Below, piece by piece: positions 53,701 through 64,000 of a stretch of DNA of 64,000 nt; the stretch's first letter is position 1, and each line of letters begins with the position of its first letter. The DNA lies in contig JABANP010000162.1 of the NCBI GenBank assembly GCA_013115135.1, forward strand, positions 1 through 64,000, given 5' to 3'. The notes below the pieces were generated by a model that did no database searches, was not told the DNA's origin, and saw nothing but the letters and a program-made list of their open reading frames with translations. A program made the position numbers and the translations under genes. Origin of the DNA: Perkinsus olseni. Taxonomy: Eukaryota > Perkinsozoa > Perkinsida > Perkinsidae.

Positions 53701-56700
53701 GGCATCATCATCATACTCATCATCACTACCACCACTCGGGTTGTGGTGACGATCACCGTTTCCCAGGTATATACGCTATCCAATGATCGTGGACCCCTCT
53801 GGACAAGCCGTCACATTCCTACACAATCAGCATACACTTTCTCCCTCAAGGTCCCAGGGTAAACTGAAGGTGACCTCGTTCAGTGACCCAGCCTTCACCA
53901 AGCATCTGGAAGCTGCTCTACGCTTTGGCACTGCCTTACTTGTCACCGATGTGCAGAAGGTGGACCCAATCATCAACACGGTAAAGGGCTGGACGGAGGA
54001 GTTGTCTGACGATAGTGCTACATCTCGTGTGCTTCCTTTGAGCAGGTCCTCAATCGAGAGATATACAAGAAGGGAGGTCGTACTCTCATAACGGTTGGCG
54101 ACCTGGACGTGGACTACTCTCCTAAACTTCTCGATGTACTGCTCCTTTTCTTAGCCCTACTAGCCCTTAGCCAATACCCCCTTTATTATTTCCAGGTTTA
54201 TGACTACTAGGGATGCTGCGCTCACCTTCACTCCTGACGTGGCATCAAGAGTTACTATGGTGAACTTCAACGTCACCAAGGAGTCACTCCAAGCACAATG
54301 TCTGCATGCTCTGCTCAAGAGTGAGAGGCCGGATGTTGAAGAGAAGCGCGTGAAGGCGCTCAAACTGCAAGGGGAGTTCAGAGTAGTCCTTTTACGTTCT
54401 TGTGACTATCCTAGGTCAGTAGTGACACTCGAGGTACGGATACGTGAGCTGGAGGATGGCCTTCTTCACGCACTATCTAACGTGACTGGCAGTATACTAG
54501 AAGACGAGGCTATCGTATCCACACTTGAGACACTCAAATGTGAAGCAGCTGAGGTAATTACGGCATTCATTCCATCGCCATTCTATTGCTGTCTTGATCG
54601 CTATTAGGTAGCAGAAGAGGCCAGTAAAGCCGATGTCAACTTGCGCGAGATTGATGCCGTCTCATCAGCATATATCCCTCTGTCAACGTCGGCTGCTAAT
54701 CTTTTCTTCGTTGTCCAAGGCCTGAGTGCACTGAGCAATCTCTATCAGTTTGGTCTGGTTCGCTACTTGGAGTTGTACAACGCAGTAGTGCTACAGGAAC
54801 AACCACAATCATCCTCGCAGTCCGTTACCGGCGCCCCCACTTCCCGCCTGTGGAGTTATCTGGCAGCATTTGGTGAGGTTGGTATACGACTATGTCGGAA
54901 CTGGGCTACTAGCTGCGGACCGTCTCATATTCTTACTACGCGTTGCTGAGATAGGCAGTAGTATGTCCTCGTCAACTCCCCCGCCATCTGGATATATGCA
55001 TCTGCTCTCAATGTCCGTGGAAGAGGACGATGAAAAGCCCCTATCCCCACCGGAATGTATCGAGGCTATTAGTGCCAGCCGCGACCAGAAGAATTTCATC
55101 GCTCGGCTTCTGTCCGCTGCGGCATCCGGTGGTGCCTCGTCGTTTGCTGCTTCCCTCGAATCGAGCATAGAGAATGATCCACAGGGATGGACCGCATTCC
55201 TATCTTCTACTGCTGCTGACACTATGAATAGCATACCGCAGGACGGGTGGCAACAGTCTGAGGACCGGGTATTAGCCAGCTTGGAGAATGTCATTATATC
55301 GAGATGGATGCGGCCTGACCTGGTGGAAGGGTATTTGGAACGCTATGCAGATGTAGCGCTAGCTTTGGATCCGCCTCTCACATCATCATTCAACACCCCA
55401 TCTTTACAAGACTCCATCATGTCCGAGTCATTAATGGTAGGCTTCCTCCTTCTCCTCTCTGTTCCATACTCGGACTCTCCCTTCAGCCCAACACCACCCT
55501 CTATATACTGGCCTGTACTTCCGGATTTGATCCATCCCTGCGTATCGTGGATCTCGCTGAGAGACTAGGTATTCAGTTGGAGACAGTGGCCATGGGATCT
55601 CCAGAAGGATACTCCTTGGCGGACAGAGCAGTGGCAGTGGCCTCGAAGCAACAGGTACTATGTCTGCAGCATCGATGCCTAAGCATTTGAGCTCTTAGCT
55701 GTCATCCTTCTTCAGGGCCGCTGGGCTTTACTAACCAATATGCATCTTTGCTTGCCCTACTTCCGCACGATGGATAGGAAAATTCCCACACAAACTCACA
55801 ATCAATTCAAACTCTTCATCACAATCGATGTTGGAGCGTGTACTGGGCAAGCCCTGCCGGAGACTCTGATGAAGTCTGGTCGAATATTGATGTTCGAAGC
55901 TCCTACTGGTGTTAGGCCGTCGCTTATGAGGAGCTATGCTGAGGTATATTAATGGTAGCGGATTCGCTAGTATGTATCTCCAATATCCGCAGGTTCTGGT
56001 ATCAGAGCGAGTCAAGAGGGGGCCGGTGGAGCGGAATCGTCTACACTTTCTTCTGGCGTGGCTGCATGCCATTGTGTTGGAGAGAGTCCGGTAAGCAGGA
56101 TCGACCACACTGTATTCATTGCAGTATTCTATACGATTCATCGATCTGCAGTAGACAGACTACAGGTACGCCCCTGTGGGTTGGACCAAGGAGTTTGATT
56201 TCTCAGAAGCTGATCTCTCTTGTGCAGTTGAATTGACTGATAAGTAATGATATTAACAAATCATCGTAGTCGCAAAACCTATGCTGTTGGTAGGTGGTTG
56301 GATGAGGCAGTGGAGGCATCTTCATCATCAACAGATAGCACAACTAGACGAGAGCTTATTAACATCGATCCGGCTAAGATACCTTGGGATGCTATAAGAA
56401 CGACCCTCATCGATGTTGTGTAATACGCAGGCCATGAAGTTAGTGTTACTTTTCTCTCGGATTTAAGGTACGGAGGTCGATTAGATAATGATGCAGATCG
56501 TAAGGCGCTGACCCCTATCGTGGAATATCTTTTCTCACCGGAGGCTTTCCATAAGAATTTCCTTCTCAACCCTAACTCCGAGCCTGTAGATAAAGATGGG
56601 GTGAGTTACTGGCCATACATTACATATAAGTCCACCGACAGATCATTTCGAACCCTGGCTGCTTCTCAGGCTCTGCTTCATCTACCAGATGCTCGCAAAC

Positions 56701-56846
56701 GTGAGGACTTCGTTGCCCTGATCGACACGCTATTCGCGGGTAAGCCCACGCCCCAATGGGTGGGGCTGCAGCCTGAGGTTGAGAACTTCCTGAGGGCTCG
56801 GAGAGCTAGCAGATGCCTCACTGAGTGGCTGCAACTTCGATCGTGA
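41790..56846 (+). CDS. DYNC1H1: Cytoplasmic dynein 1 heavy chain
   Basis: Minus-end microtubule motor, multi-exon. Start ATG 41790; exons 41790-42007, 42064-42172, 42220-42396 and 42443 onward are in phase and reach the tail ([20 protein letters not shown]). Tail to 45400; linker 45600-47400 ([14 protein letters not shown] type). AAA1 P-loop [15 protein letters not shown] at 47579, Walker [13 protein letters not shown]2 P-loop GPVGSGK|S at 48547; AAA3 GPPGSGKS at 49825; AAA4 GASGVGKT at 51030 with [11 protein letters not shown]. Stalk and microtubule-binding tip 52100-53200 ([14 protein letters not shown]), AAA5 53400-54150, AAA6 55700-56240 ([14 protein letters not shown]). The signatures are those of cytoplasmic dynein 1, not axonemal. 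At least four conserved exons need a +1 shift to be read through. The stop at 56846 falls soon after AAA6, so the usual C-terminal domain is missing. Confidence 0.9.
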
Positions 56847-57020
56847 TGGCGCCACACTCACACCATTACGGCTATGCGGTTATTTCCTGTTCCCAAACCT
56901 AATTCACTGTCATTGCCATCACCATCAATCCATGAAGTTTCGTCAAGATAACGAGCTTTGGTTCGGGTGAGGCCTTCTTACTACGGGTCGAATCTCGTTC
57001 AGTTGGACTCTGATGTCCCT
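56847..57020. other. Short intergenic gap
   Basis: 174 bp between the dynein stop and the first SPX gene. No exon matching the dynein C-terminus was found. The 25 or so bases before 57021 are shared with the region before 58398 and belong to the duplicated unit. Confidence 0.5.
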
Positions 57021-59545
57021 ATGAGGTTTGGTCGTAAACTCGCCCTAGCTCTCCAAAACGATACAGAAGATGCGCCGTTTATCTCACATAAGCATTTGAA
57101 GGAGATTCTCAGCCGGCAAGTGCGTGAGATACGTGCCCTGGATGATATGGATGATAAGGAAACTCAAGAGGCTGCTTCAAGCAAGGAGGTCAGTATCCTC
57201 AGTACCCTTTGATGAATTTCAACCATGTCAGACCATCCGTATCATGGATGGTCATTTCTTTGCTACCCTGGATGCGGATATAGATGCTATGCTCACATAT
57301 ATTGGTACCAAGCAGGAGAGTCTAGCCCGGAGTGTTGCGGCTCTAGTGGTTAGAGCTCAACAGGCCGGCTTACTCGACCAGGAAAATCAACCACCCAATG
57401 GGACGCTGCTTTCTACATTAACTCAGGTAATTCTAGCGCCGAGGATTTCGAATACCTGCTGCTGACGTGGATGATCTCTCAGGTATGCGTTGTCATGTCT
57501 CAACTTGGCGGCTTACTTAGCGGGTATTTGGTACAGTGCGCTGCCTACTCTCAGTTGACTATGATTCTGTCGGGGTCATTGGCCCTGGGGATGGACTTAG
57601 CACGTGAATTAGAAACTGTTACGGAAGAAGCCAATAAACTTCTAGCCTATATCGACATAAACGTAGCTGGTATGAGGAAGCTACTCAAACAGCATGACAA
57701 GCAGGTAACTGGACTTTAGTAGCATCGTGTGAGTATGCTACAGAGATGCGTCAACAGATACCCGCCCAGTACCAGAAGAGGCCTGTTGGTTCAGCGCCGT
57801 ATACCAATCATCATAGACTCCTCACTGATGGGGTCTTGAGAGCTGTTACCGAGTTGAATAAGGTCCGGAGTGCTATCCAAGGCCTCTTTCAAGTAATCTG
57901 ATGCTGCCGCTATTATTATTTAACTAAGCCTATCCAACGTCCTACAGGTTCTTCAAGCTGTGAATGCCCCAGGCCTAGAACAGTTAGGGTCCCTGCCTCC
58001 TCTAGCTGAGGTCCATCTTGGCTCAGAATGTGAACTTGTGTTGGGCTTGCGAGCCAAGATGCTTCTCTCAAGACAGTCACCGTCAACAGCAGCCTCATCC
58101 CCTCTTGCATCTCCACCTCCAACTTCCTCGCCTATTGGCTGGACTAAAGCTTCTGAGCAGCAGGGAAGTTGCTGAGGCATTGGAGAGGCAAGGCTATGGC
58201 CCACTGAGTCCCTACAAGCTCGGCAACGATGGAGGGCACCAGCATTATTGCCACCCTCAAATCGCTTCCTAACCTAGTTGCAAGGGTATCAACACTATCA
58301 TTATTTCGTAGAGTTTCGCTGCAGATAGTGATCTTGAGTTCGAGCCAGGCCGCATTACGGAGGTGCGAATCTCCTTCAGTTGGACTCTGATGTCCCTATG
58401 AGGTTTGGTCGTAAACTCGCCCTAGCTCTCCAAAACGATACAGAAGATGCCCCGTTTATCTCACATAAGCATTTGAAGGAGATACTCAGCCGGCAAGTGC
58501 GTGAGATACGTGCCCTGGATGATATGGATGATAAGGAAACTCAAGAGGCTGCTTCAAGCGAGGAGGTAATAAGAGGCGGATTTACGTTGACCAGAGAGCA
58601 TTGAGCTTGTGTATATTTCAGACCGTTCGTATCATGGATGGCCATTTTTTTCTCACACTCGACTCGGATTTAGATGCTATGCTTACGTACATTGGTACAA
58701 AACAAGAGAGCCTAGCCCATAGCGTGGCAGCTCTAGTGATTAAAACTCAGCAAGTTGGATTGCTGGCTCAGGACCGAGACCGCCAACCCCTTGACGGTAG
58801 TCTGGTCTCCACTCTAACTGAGGTAGGCTGGGTAGTAATGATGACGGTTTCTCGTCAAACCGTATTGTTGTGCGTGACGCGAACCTCAGGTATGCGTTGT
58901 AATGTCTCAACTTGGCGGCCTACTTAGCGGGTATTTGGTACAGTGCGCTGCCTACTCTCAGTTGACTGTGATTCTGTCGGGGTCATTGGCCCTGGGGATG
59001 GACTTAGCACGTGAATTAGAAACTGTTACGGAAGAAGCCAATAAACTTCTCGCCTATATCGACATAAACGTAGCTGGTATGAGGAAGCTACTCAAACAGC
59101 ATGATAAGCAGGTAACTGGACTTTAGTAGCATCGTGTGAGTATGCTACAGAGTTGCGTCATCAGATACCCGCCCAGTACCAGAAGAGGCCTGTTGGTTCA
59201 GCGCCGTATACCAATCATCATAGACTCCTCACTGATGGGGTCTTGAGAGCTGTTACCGAGTTGAATAAGGTCCGGAGTGCTATCCAAGGCCTCTTTCAAG
59301 TAATCTGATGCTGCCGCTATTATTATTATTCAACTAAGCCTATCCAACGTCCTACAGGTTCTTCAAGCTGTGAATGCCCCAGGCCTAGAACAGTTAGGGT
59401 CCCTGCCTCCTCTAGCTGAGGTCCATCTTGGCTCAGAATGTGAACTTGTGTTGGGCTTGCGAGCCAAGATGCTTCTCTCAAGACAGTCACCGTCAACAGC
59501 AGCCTCATCCCCTCTTGCATCTCCACCTCCTACTTCCTCGCCTAT
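56990..59545 (+). repeat. Tandem duplication of about 1.15-1.2 kb (two SPX genes)
   Basis: Unit A 56990-58135 and unit B 58366-59545 are direct repeats. The flanks (first exon, third exon and everything to the last exon, including introns) are nearly identical, while intron 1, exon 2 and intron 2 are strongly diverged. After cctat at 58135 and 59545 the sequences part abruptly. Confidence 0.93.
57021..58175 (+). CDS. SPX-domain protein, copy A
   Basis: Five exons in phase: 57021-57188, 57232-57426, 57483-57704, 57734-57892 and 57948-58175, 323 residues. Starts MRFGRKLALALQ with FISHKHLKEILSRQV, matching the N-terminal SPX helix pair; exon 2 has GHFFATLDADIDAMLTYIGT; exon 3 ends YIDINVAGMRKLLKQHDKQ, the Lys-rich SPX helix (family pattern LN.TGFRK..KKHDK) that binds inositol pyrophosphate. 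The last exon is Ser/Pro-rich. SPX domains report phosphate status. No transporter or polymerase domain follows, so it is an SPX-only type or has a diverged C-terminus. Intron 3 is only 29 bp. The C-terminus differs from copy B. Confidence 0.8.
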
Positions 59546-59600
59546 GAATAGTGAAATGACGACAGCAGCAGCACCACCGCCTTGCATCCATTGGGAATGA
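58398..59600 (+). CDS. SPX-domain protein, copy B
   Basis: Five exons in phase: 58398-58565, 58622-58822, 58890-59111, 59141-59299 and 59358-59600, 330 residues. Same domain plan as copy A: MRFGRKLALALQ, GHFFLTLDSDLDAMLTYIGT and YIDINVAGMRKLLKQHDKQ. Exon 1 and exons 3-5 are almost identical to copy A; exon 2 differs at many sites. The C-terminus ends PMNSEMTTAAAPPPCIHWE rather than PIGWTKASEQQGSC. Both copies keep all exon phases, so both appear functional. Confidence 0.8.
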
Positions 59601-59999
59601 CACTTGTTGAAGTAACATGCAGGAGTCAACCATACGGCCACAGTAAACTCATCTCTTCCGACTGACTGTATTTTTTCCAGGCAAAACGATTGGCTGTTGC
59701 GTCACTTCCTGTGAGTAACTGGGGACGGCTCTGATGTCATGACCTCAGGATGGTCTACTGGATGCAATCGCTGATCAACTTGCCGCGGCTACACTCAGAA
59801 TGTGCGTGGAGAAACCACAGACACGCCGATAACACTCGATTGACTAACATAGCGAGAGCTCGAAGCGACATATCTGCATTCAAATTACTGTAACACATAT
59901 TAGAAACACAATGGTATGAACAGGAATGCGGTGTAGAGCATCAGGTTGTTGAACATGGTATAAGAATAGTGATAGTTACTGGTAGGGCACCAAAGTGTA
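59601..59999. other. Intergenic region after SPX copy B
   Basis: No supported exon. The stretch may include the 3' end of the minus-strand membrane protein gene that follows. Confidence 0.4.
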
Positions 60000-60960
60000 C
60001 TTCGCGTCAATGCCGTGCGCTACAATCGATTGGATGAGTCGGAACACTATGTAAACAAAAAACACGACGTAGAATACCAGTCGGAAAGCACTCCTGAAGG
60101 AAATCATTCCTGCTCAACGCGTGGCTAGTTGTAGGTCATACTACCAATTTTTGTGATGCTCAAGCTTCTTCCCTTTGAATAGAAGAGTGCTCTCAAAGAG
60201 GTAACTGAAGTAGCAGGCATTGACTCCAGACCTGACTGGCTGAGGTTGGGCTATTACCGTCGGGTGAAGTAATCCCTCAGCATTACTGCTGTGAAGGGTA
60301 GGAAGATAAAAATCCCTATCCAGTCGAAGGCGCAAAAGAGGAAGTATTGCTGAAGCGGCTATTAATGCGAACTCATAGCGGGCAGCCTGAAGCACAAAGA
60401 TAAGTCCACGCGTTATTCGGGTAATGTCACCTGATTTGCGGTATTGCAGAAGTCGATGGGGTTTGTGTAGTCGCTCTCGAGATCTCCAAACTCACCCAAC
60501 TGAAAAGGTTACGACGGTGCAGAGCTGCCTGGTCCACAAGAGTGGACCTCGAACGAGGTGAATAATATGCCGATGTCCGCGAAGTTGTATTGATCCAACG
60601 TTAGCGATATCCCGTTATTACCATGTATACTGTTATGCACACGAGGGCACACGTGGTGACGAACAAGGCCACATACGCCCAACTGTAGAGAACAGCGTAG
60701 AATATCATATCAAACCAACTGTCAAGAAGTATCTTATTGAGATACGACCCTCGCTCAGGTTCCAAATAACCAGGTGCATACCCTTGTGTACACAAAACAT
60801 GAGGCCCTAGCGTCTCCTCAAGGCCTTACGCCCAGTTCATAACAATTACTAACAGTGCCTGATGCAAGAGAGCTTCACCCTCGCTAATGTAAACGTTCAA
60901 GGGCCTGCCCTCGTTCAACCCTAACGATAGGGACGACATAAATCTTGACAGACTAGGAAT
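60000..60960 (-). CDS. Partial, unresolved multipass membrane protein
   Basis: Minus-strand coding-like blocks with hydrophobic segments: NKILLDSWFDMIFYAVLYSW followed by AYVALFVTTCALVCITVYMV near 60795-60601, RYEFALIAASAILPLLRL near 60395-60300, and FYVVFFVYIVFRLIQSIVAH near 60080-60010. Between them TLDQYNFADIGILFTSFEV and ESDYTNPIDFCNTANQ look like soluble loops. Several 45-60 bp introns are implied but not all joins were proven and the start is unknown (a possible ATG lies near 60985). The arrangement could suit an ion channel or transporter. I do not recognise the family. Confidence 0.45.
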
Positions 60961-61479
60961 TGTCATTGAGCAGGTCACATTCATTTGCTGTTCCCCGTGC
61001 ATTCAGGTCCGCGCAGGTTCTATTCCCCCTCCTTGCAGTTCTCCAGAGTATCGACTTCGGGGCACGCATGAGAGTATGCTATCAACCTGGCGGCCCAACC
61101 TCAATCTGTCCTCAACGCTCTCGTCCCCGCATTTCACGTAGTACTACCCAAGCATGCGGTTACCGAGGCCGCTGCCGGCGCCGAGTGCATGCGTGTTGGG
61201 ACGCCGCGCGCTCCGTGACGCGATCGGTCTTTACATCGCCAATCTTAGACCAAACCCCTGCGAGACGTGCCGCGTTACACCATATCGAACAACAGGGCCA
61301 CCATGGTCCCAGCACACCCAAAGTCCGGCACAGAGCAATCTGGGCTGAACAGCACACAGCTATTGGCCCCAAGACTCTTGGGCCGAGAGTGAGCGCGAGT
61401 TCAAACGGTCGAGTTGGCTACCATCGGTAGCCTATCAAATTAACTTTCTATCTTATAATATGTTTTTGCTACGAATATA

Positions 61480-61961
61480 AAGTCTTGCTACTTTGGGACG
61501 CCTTTCAAGACGAAGTTTCTGCGGCCATCGATGATCAAGAGTCCTACGTCGACGTCGAACAACATGACGACGCGAGAAACCGCTACCGGTTCAGTGATTA
61601 CTCAACCGCCGTCAATGCTGTAGCCGACGTCGATGATCCTACATTGTAGGACGATGCTCGTCGTCGTTTCTTCGATCGTCGTCGATTCTATTATGCTCGT
61701 CGTGGCGGATATGGCAGCAGTGGGGGTCGCGGCGGTCGCAGTGGGGGTCGCGGCGGTCGCAGTGGAGACCGCGGCGGTCGTGGTGGTGCTGGTGGTCGTG
61801 GCGGACCGGATGGTGACGGCGGTGGTGGCGGCGGCGGTAAGGGCGGCGATAATGATGGCGGTAACAGTGGTCAAGGCGGTAGTGGGGGAAGTGATGGTGG
61901 CGGTGACGGTGGCCGAGGCGGCGACGGGGCCGATGGTGACCGCCCTTTCTTTTTCTTTTGA
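61480..61961 (+). CDS. RGG-box (Arg/Gly-rich) reading frame, partial
   Basis: The 3' frame reads RRFFDRRRFYYARRGGYGSS followed by repeated GGRGGRSGGRGG and a long Gly/Asp-rich tail, ending PFFFF at 61959-61961. RGG boxes bind RNA and are arginine-methylated. Upstream the same frame reads FQDEVSAAIDDQESYVDVEQ, interrupted by a TAG at 61647-61649 that also ends in gtag; a 31-bp GT-AG intron (61619-61649) removes it in phase. The start codon was not found. It is probably the 3' part of an RNA-binding or nucleolar-type protein gene, or a low-complexity frame of mobile DNA. Confidence 0.45.
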
Positions 61962-62482
61962 AGAGCCGGAGGGTCCCCGACGAGTGTAATCCTCTCCAAG
62001 ATGAATCTACCCCGAGTACTTCAAAATGTGAGTCTTTGCTACTCCGTTTCGATTATCACCCAGTTGTTCGGGTCCTTTCTCTCGCAGTTTCAGGCGAGCA
62101 CTATTGTACGTCTCTTTATCTGTGCTACAGGATTCAGTACAGTTCTGAGATTGTATTAGGGCAAGCTCAACGCGCTCACTTAATCCGATAAGTTCGATCT
62201 TTGTTTGATTTATTTGTGTTGCATGAGCCTCTCGTATAATCGGTGAGTCTGAACTTGAAGAGCGTGGACTACACTTTACACCCGGTCTTGAGTACTCTGA
62301 CGGCATGGGCGCCCCTGGATCGCGTCATACTAGAAAATACGGCCTCCTGCGCCCAGAGGTCGCGAGCCGCAGCTAGCGATTTGTAGGAGTTAGGACGCGT
62401 AGTACGGCGTGGTAGTCTTGAAACAAGTTGCCTCTCCTGAGCTCCAGCTTCAGTTGATTTTCTACTTTACAACTCTTGAAGG

Positions 62483-64000
62483 ATGGGGACGTGTCTGCCC
62501 ACACTCAGTTCTGTACGAGGAATATGTTGGAAAGTAGGCATCACACGAGGCAGCGGCTCCAGGAGCAACAATCAACAACAACAATATAGAGGAGTTACTA
62601 TTGGTAGTACACTGTCATCCAATCACTTGGATTACTCTTTTCATAATGATCATAGCTCTCTCTTGTATACCCTACAGGTACGCCGTGTCACACATACAGT
62701 GGTAATTCTGTATCCACTAGACGTTACAATTGGTGGACGTTTTGGCCGCTATCTCTACTATTCCAGTTTCGGCGGCTGGCCAACTGTTATTTCCTATTGG
62801 CAGCCATCATAGTGAGCATTCCTGATGTTGGCTCCCTCAACCCCATATCAGCTATCCTACCTCTAGCATTTGTTCTACTTGTCTCAATCGCTCGTGAATT
62901 CGTAGAGGAGTGGTTGGCATACAAGAGGGATAAGGAGACCAATAGAGAATTAACGAGGAGGGTTACTACGCAAGGATCAATAGAGAAAGTAGAGTGGTCA
63001 CGGCTGTTTCCCGGAGACATCATAATGGTGCGAGAATCCGAGCCGCTACCAGCCGATATGATACTGCTTTTATCATCCCATGGGGCTGATCCTAAAAGGG
63101 GCTGTGTAGCTTTCATGGAGACTAGTAATCTAGATGGGGAGACTAATCTTAAAACTAGACAAGCGCCCAAGTTGGTGTCGGATATCATCTCTGAAGGGAG
63201 AAGGTCTCGATCCCCATTGTTACAGAGGCAATCATCACGTTCGACTGGGGACACCAAACAACGTGAAGGAAGTCCTCAGGTGAGACAGTAGAGCCAGCAG
63301 TAACAATTGGTACAGGCCTCTTCGTTTAGATGGAGATCGATTCTCAAGTACCTGAAGATGGTTTTCGCTTGTATAAACGCCAATCCACTGGATTCATAGC
63401 GAATAAAAGGAGCCTCTGGCGACATTGGTCAATACCATGTCTATGCAATTCGAAGCTCCCTCAGCTGATTTATTAAAGTAGGTCCAACTCGCCTCTTCAT
63501 CATCATGCCTCAGCATGCCGCCAGTAACGCCATCCTACTTAGGTTCAAAGGCTCCTTATCTCCACTAAGCAATACTGAGGACGAGGGTACGATAGAAGCT
63601 CTGAGCATGGATAATCTGTAATAGTGGCTGTGAGTAGAGGTATTCCTCACTGACTGGCGCTCCTGTCAGTCTACTCCGAGGTTGCACTCTGAAGAACACT
63701 CCTTGGGTGTTAGGAGTAGTTGTGTATGCCGGCCATGAATCACGATTCATGATTAGCAATCATGGTAGTAACCATCAATACGTTTAAGGTCACCACCACC
63801 ATTACTACTACTCATTCTAGGTGGCTTCGCACCAGCCAAGCGTAGCACGGTTGACATAGCGATGAATAAATACGTCTTGACCCTATTCATATTGCAAGCC
63901 ATACTGTGTGTCATAGCCACTATCATATTCGGTACACTGCCATCACCTAATTCATCGGATTATCCATGGTAATAATAATACTAGTAGTGATACCCAAAGA
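62483..64000 (+). CDS. P4-ATPase (phospholipid flippase), 5' part, runs off window
   Basis: Moves aminophospholipids from the outer to the inner membrane leaflet. Seen: RYNWWTFWPLSLLFQFRRLA followed by NCYFLLAAIIVSIPDVGSLN (62720-62840), the P4 signature N.YFL and first hydrophobic hairpin; PLAFVLLVSIAREFVEEW; PGDIIMVRESEPLPADMILL; and CVAFMETSNLDGETNLKTRQ, the DGETNLK motif. Later exons give FEAPSADLLK|FKGSLSPL, then LKNTPWVLGVVVYAGHESRF and GGFAPAKRSTVDIAMNKYVL with the third hydrophobic span. Introns are 50-70 bp. The phosphorylation motif DKTGT lies beyond 64000. The start is uncertain: the ATG at 62483 is upstream in a Gln-rich frame. Confidence 0.88.

Noticed and set aside
61633..61989. 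Plus-strand Val/Ala-rich frame as a membrane protein
   Set aside because: It is the alternate frame of the RGG repeats.

Overview
This is nuclear DNA from a unicellular eukaryote, most probably a myzozoan alveolate and best matched by a perkinsid (Perkinsus-like). The grounds are dense genes cut by very short GT-AG introns (mostly 43-65 bp, some near 30 bp), long same-strand runs of genes about 60-200 bp apart, flagellar and cytoskeletal genes, and a bacterial-type CMP kinase with a leader like those on relict-plastid proteins. The organism is inferred from these features, since no search could be run. Every product name rests on motifs and exon joins read directly from the sequence.

Layout. 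1-4500: an intron-containing hAT-family transposase gene between GC-rich, ctcg-rich subterminal repeats. 4500-11000: repeat-rich DNA with no supportable gene. 11009-12041 (-): an orphan N-myristoylated protein. 12042-15184: poor in genes, with one weak candidate exon group. 15185-17246 (-): a SHIPPO / sperm-tail PG-rich repeat protein. 17912-18262 (-): a small orphan, head to head with 18424-18816 (+) ribosomal protein eS27.

19279-41346 is a one-way array of eleven minus-strand genes: CMP kinase, a multipass membrane protein, RNase P subunit Rpp30, an orphan, a tryptophan-rich protein, MCM2, acylaminoacyl-peptidase, a mitochondrial EF-P-like factor, condensin-II subunit CAP-H2, a small orphan, and an ENTH-domain clathrin-adaptor-like protein. 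A 443-bp divergent gap then leads to a cytoplasmic dynein heavy chain gene on the plus strand (41790-56846), two tandem SPX-domain genes (57021-59600), fragments of a minus-strand membrane protein, an RGG-box reading frame, and the 5' part of a P4-ATPase flippase that runs off the right edge.

Most genes are housekeeping and are not a functional operon: replication (MCM2), chromosome structure (CAP-H2), RNA processing (Rpp30), translation (eS27, EF-P), nucleotide metabolism (CMP kinase), traffic (ENTH protein, dynein, flippase) and phosphate sensing (SPX). The most unusual signals are repeated single-base +1 frame breaks inside otherwise well-conserved dynein exons, the early end of dynein after AAA6, the mosaic divergence of the two SPX copies, the two-hydrophobic-segment leader on CMP kinase, and an arginine at the tip of the EF-P loop. 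Exon borders are given where reading phase could be checked by hand; otherwise the span covers all recognised exons.
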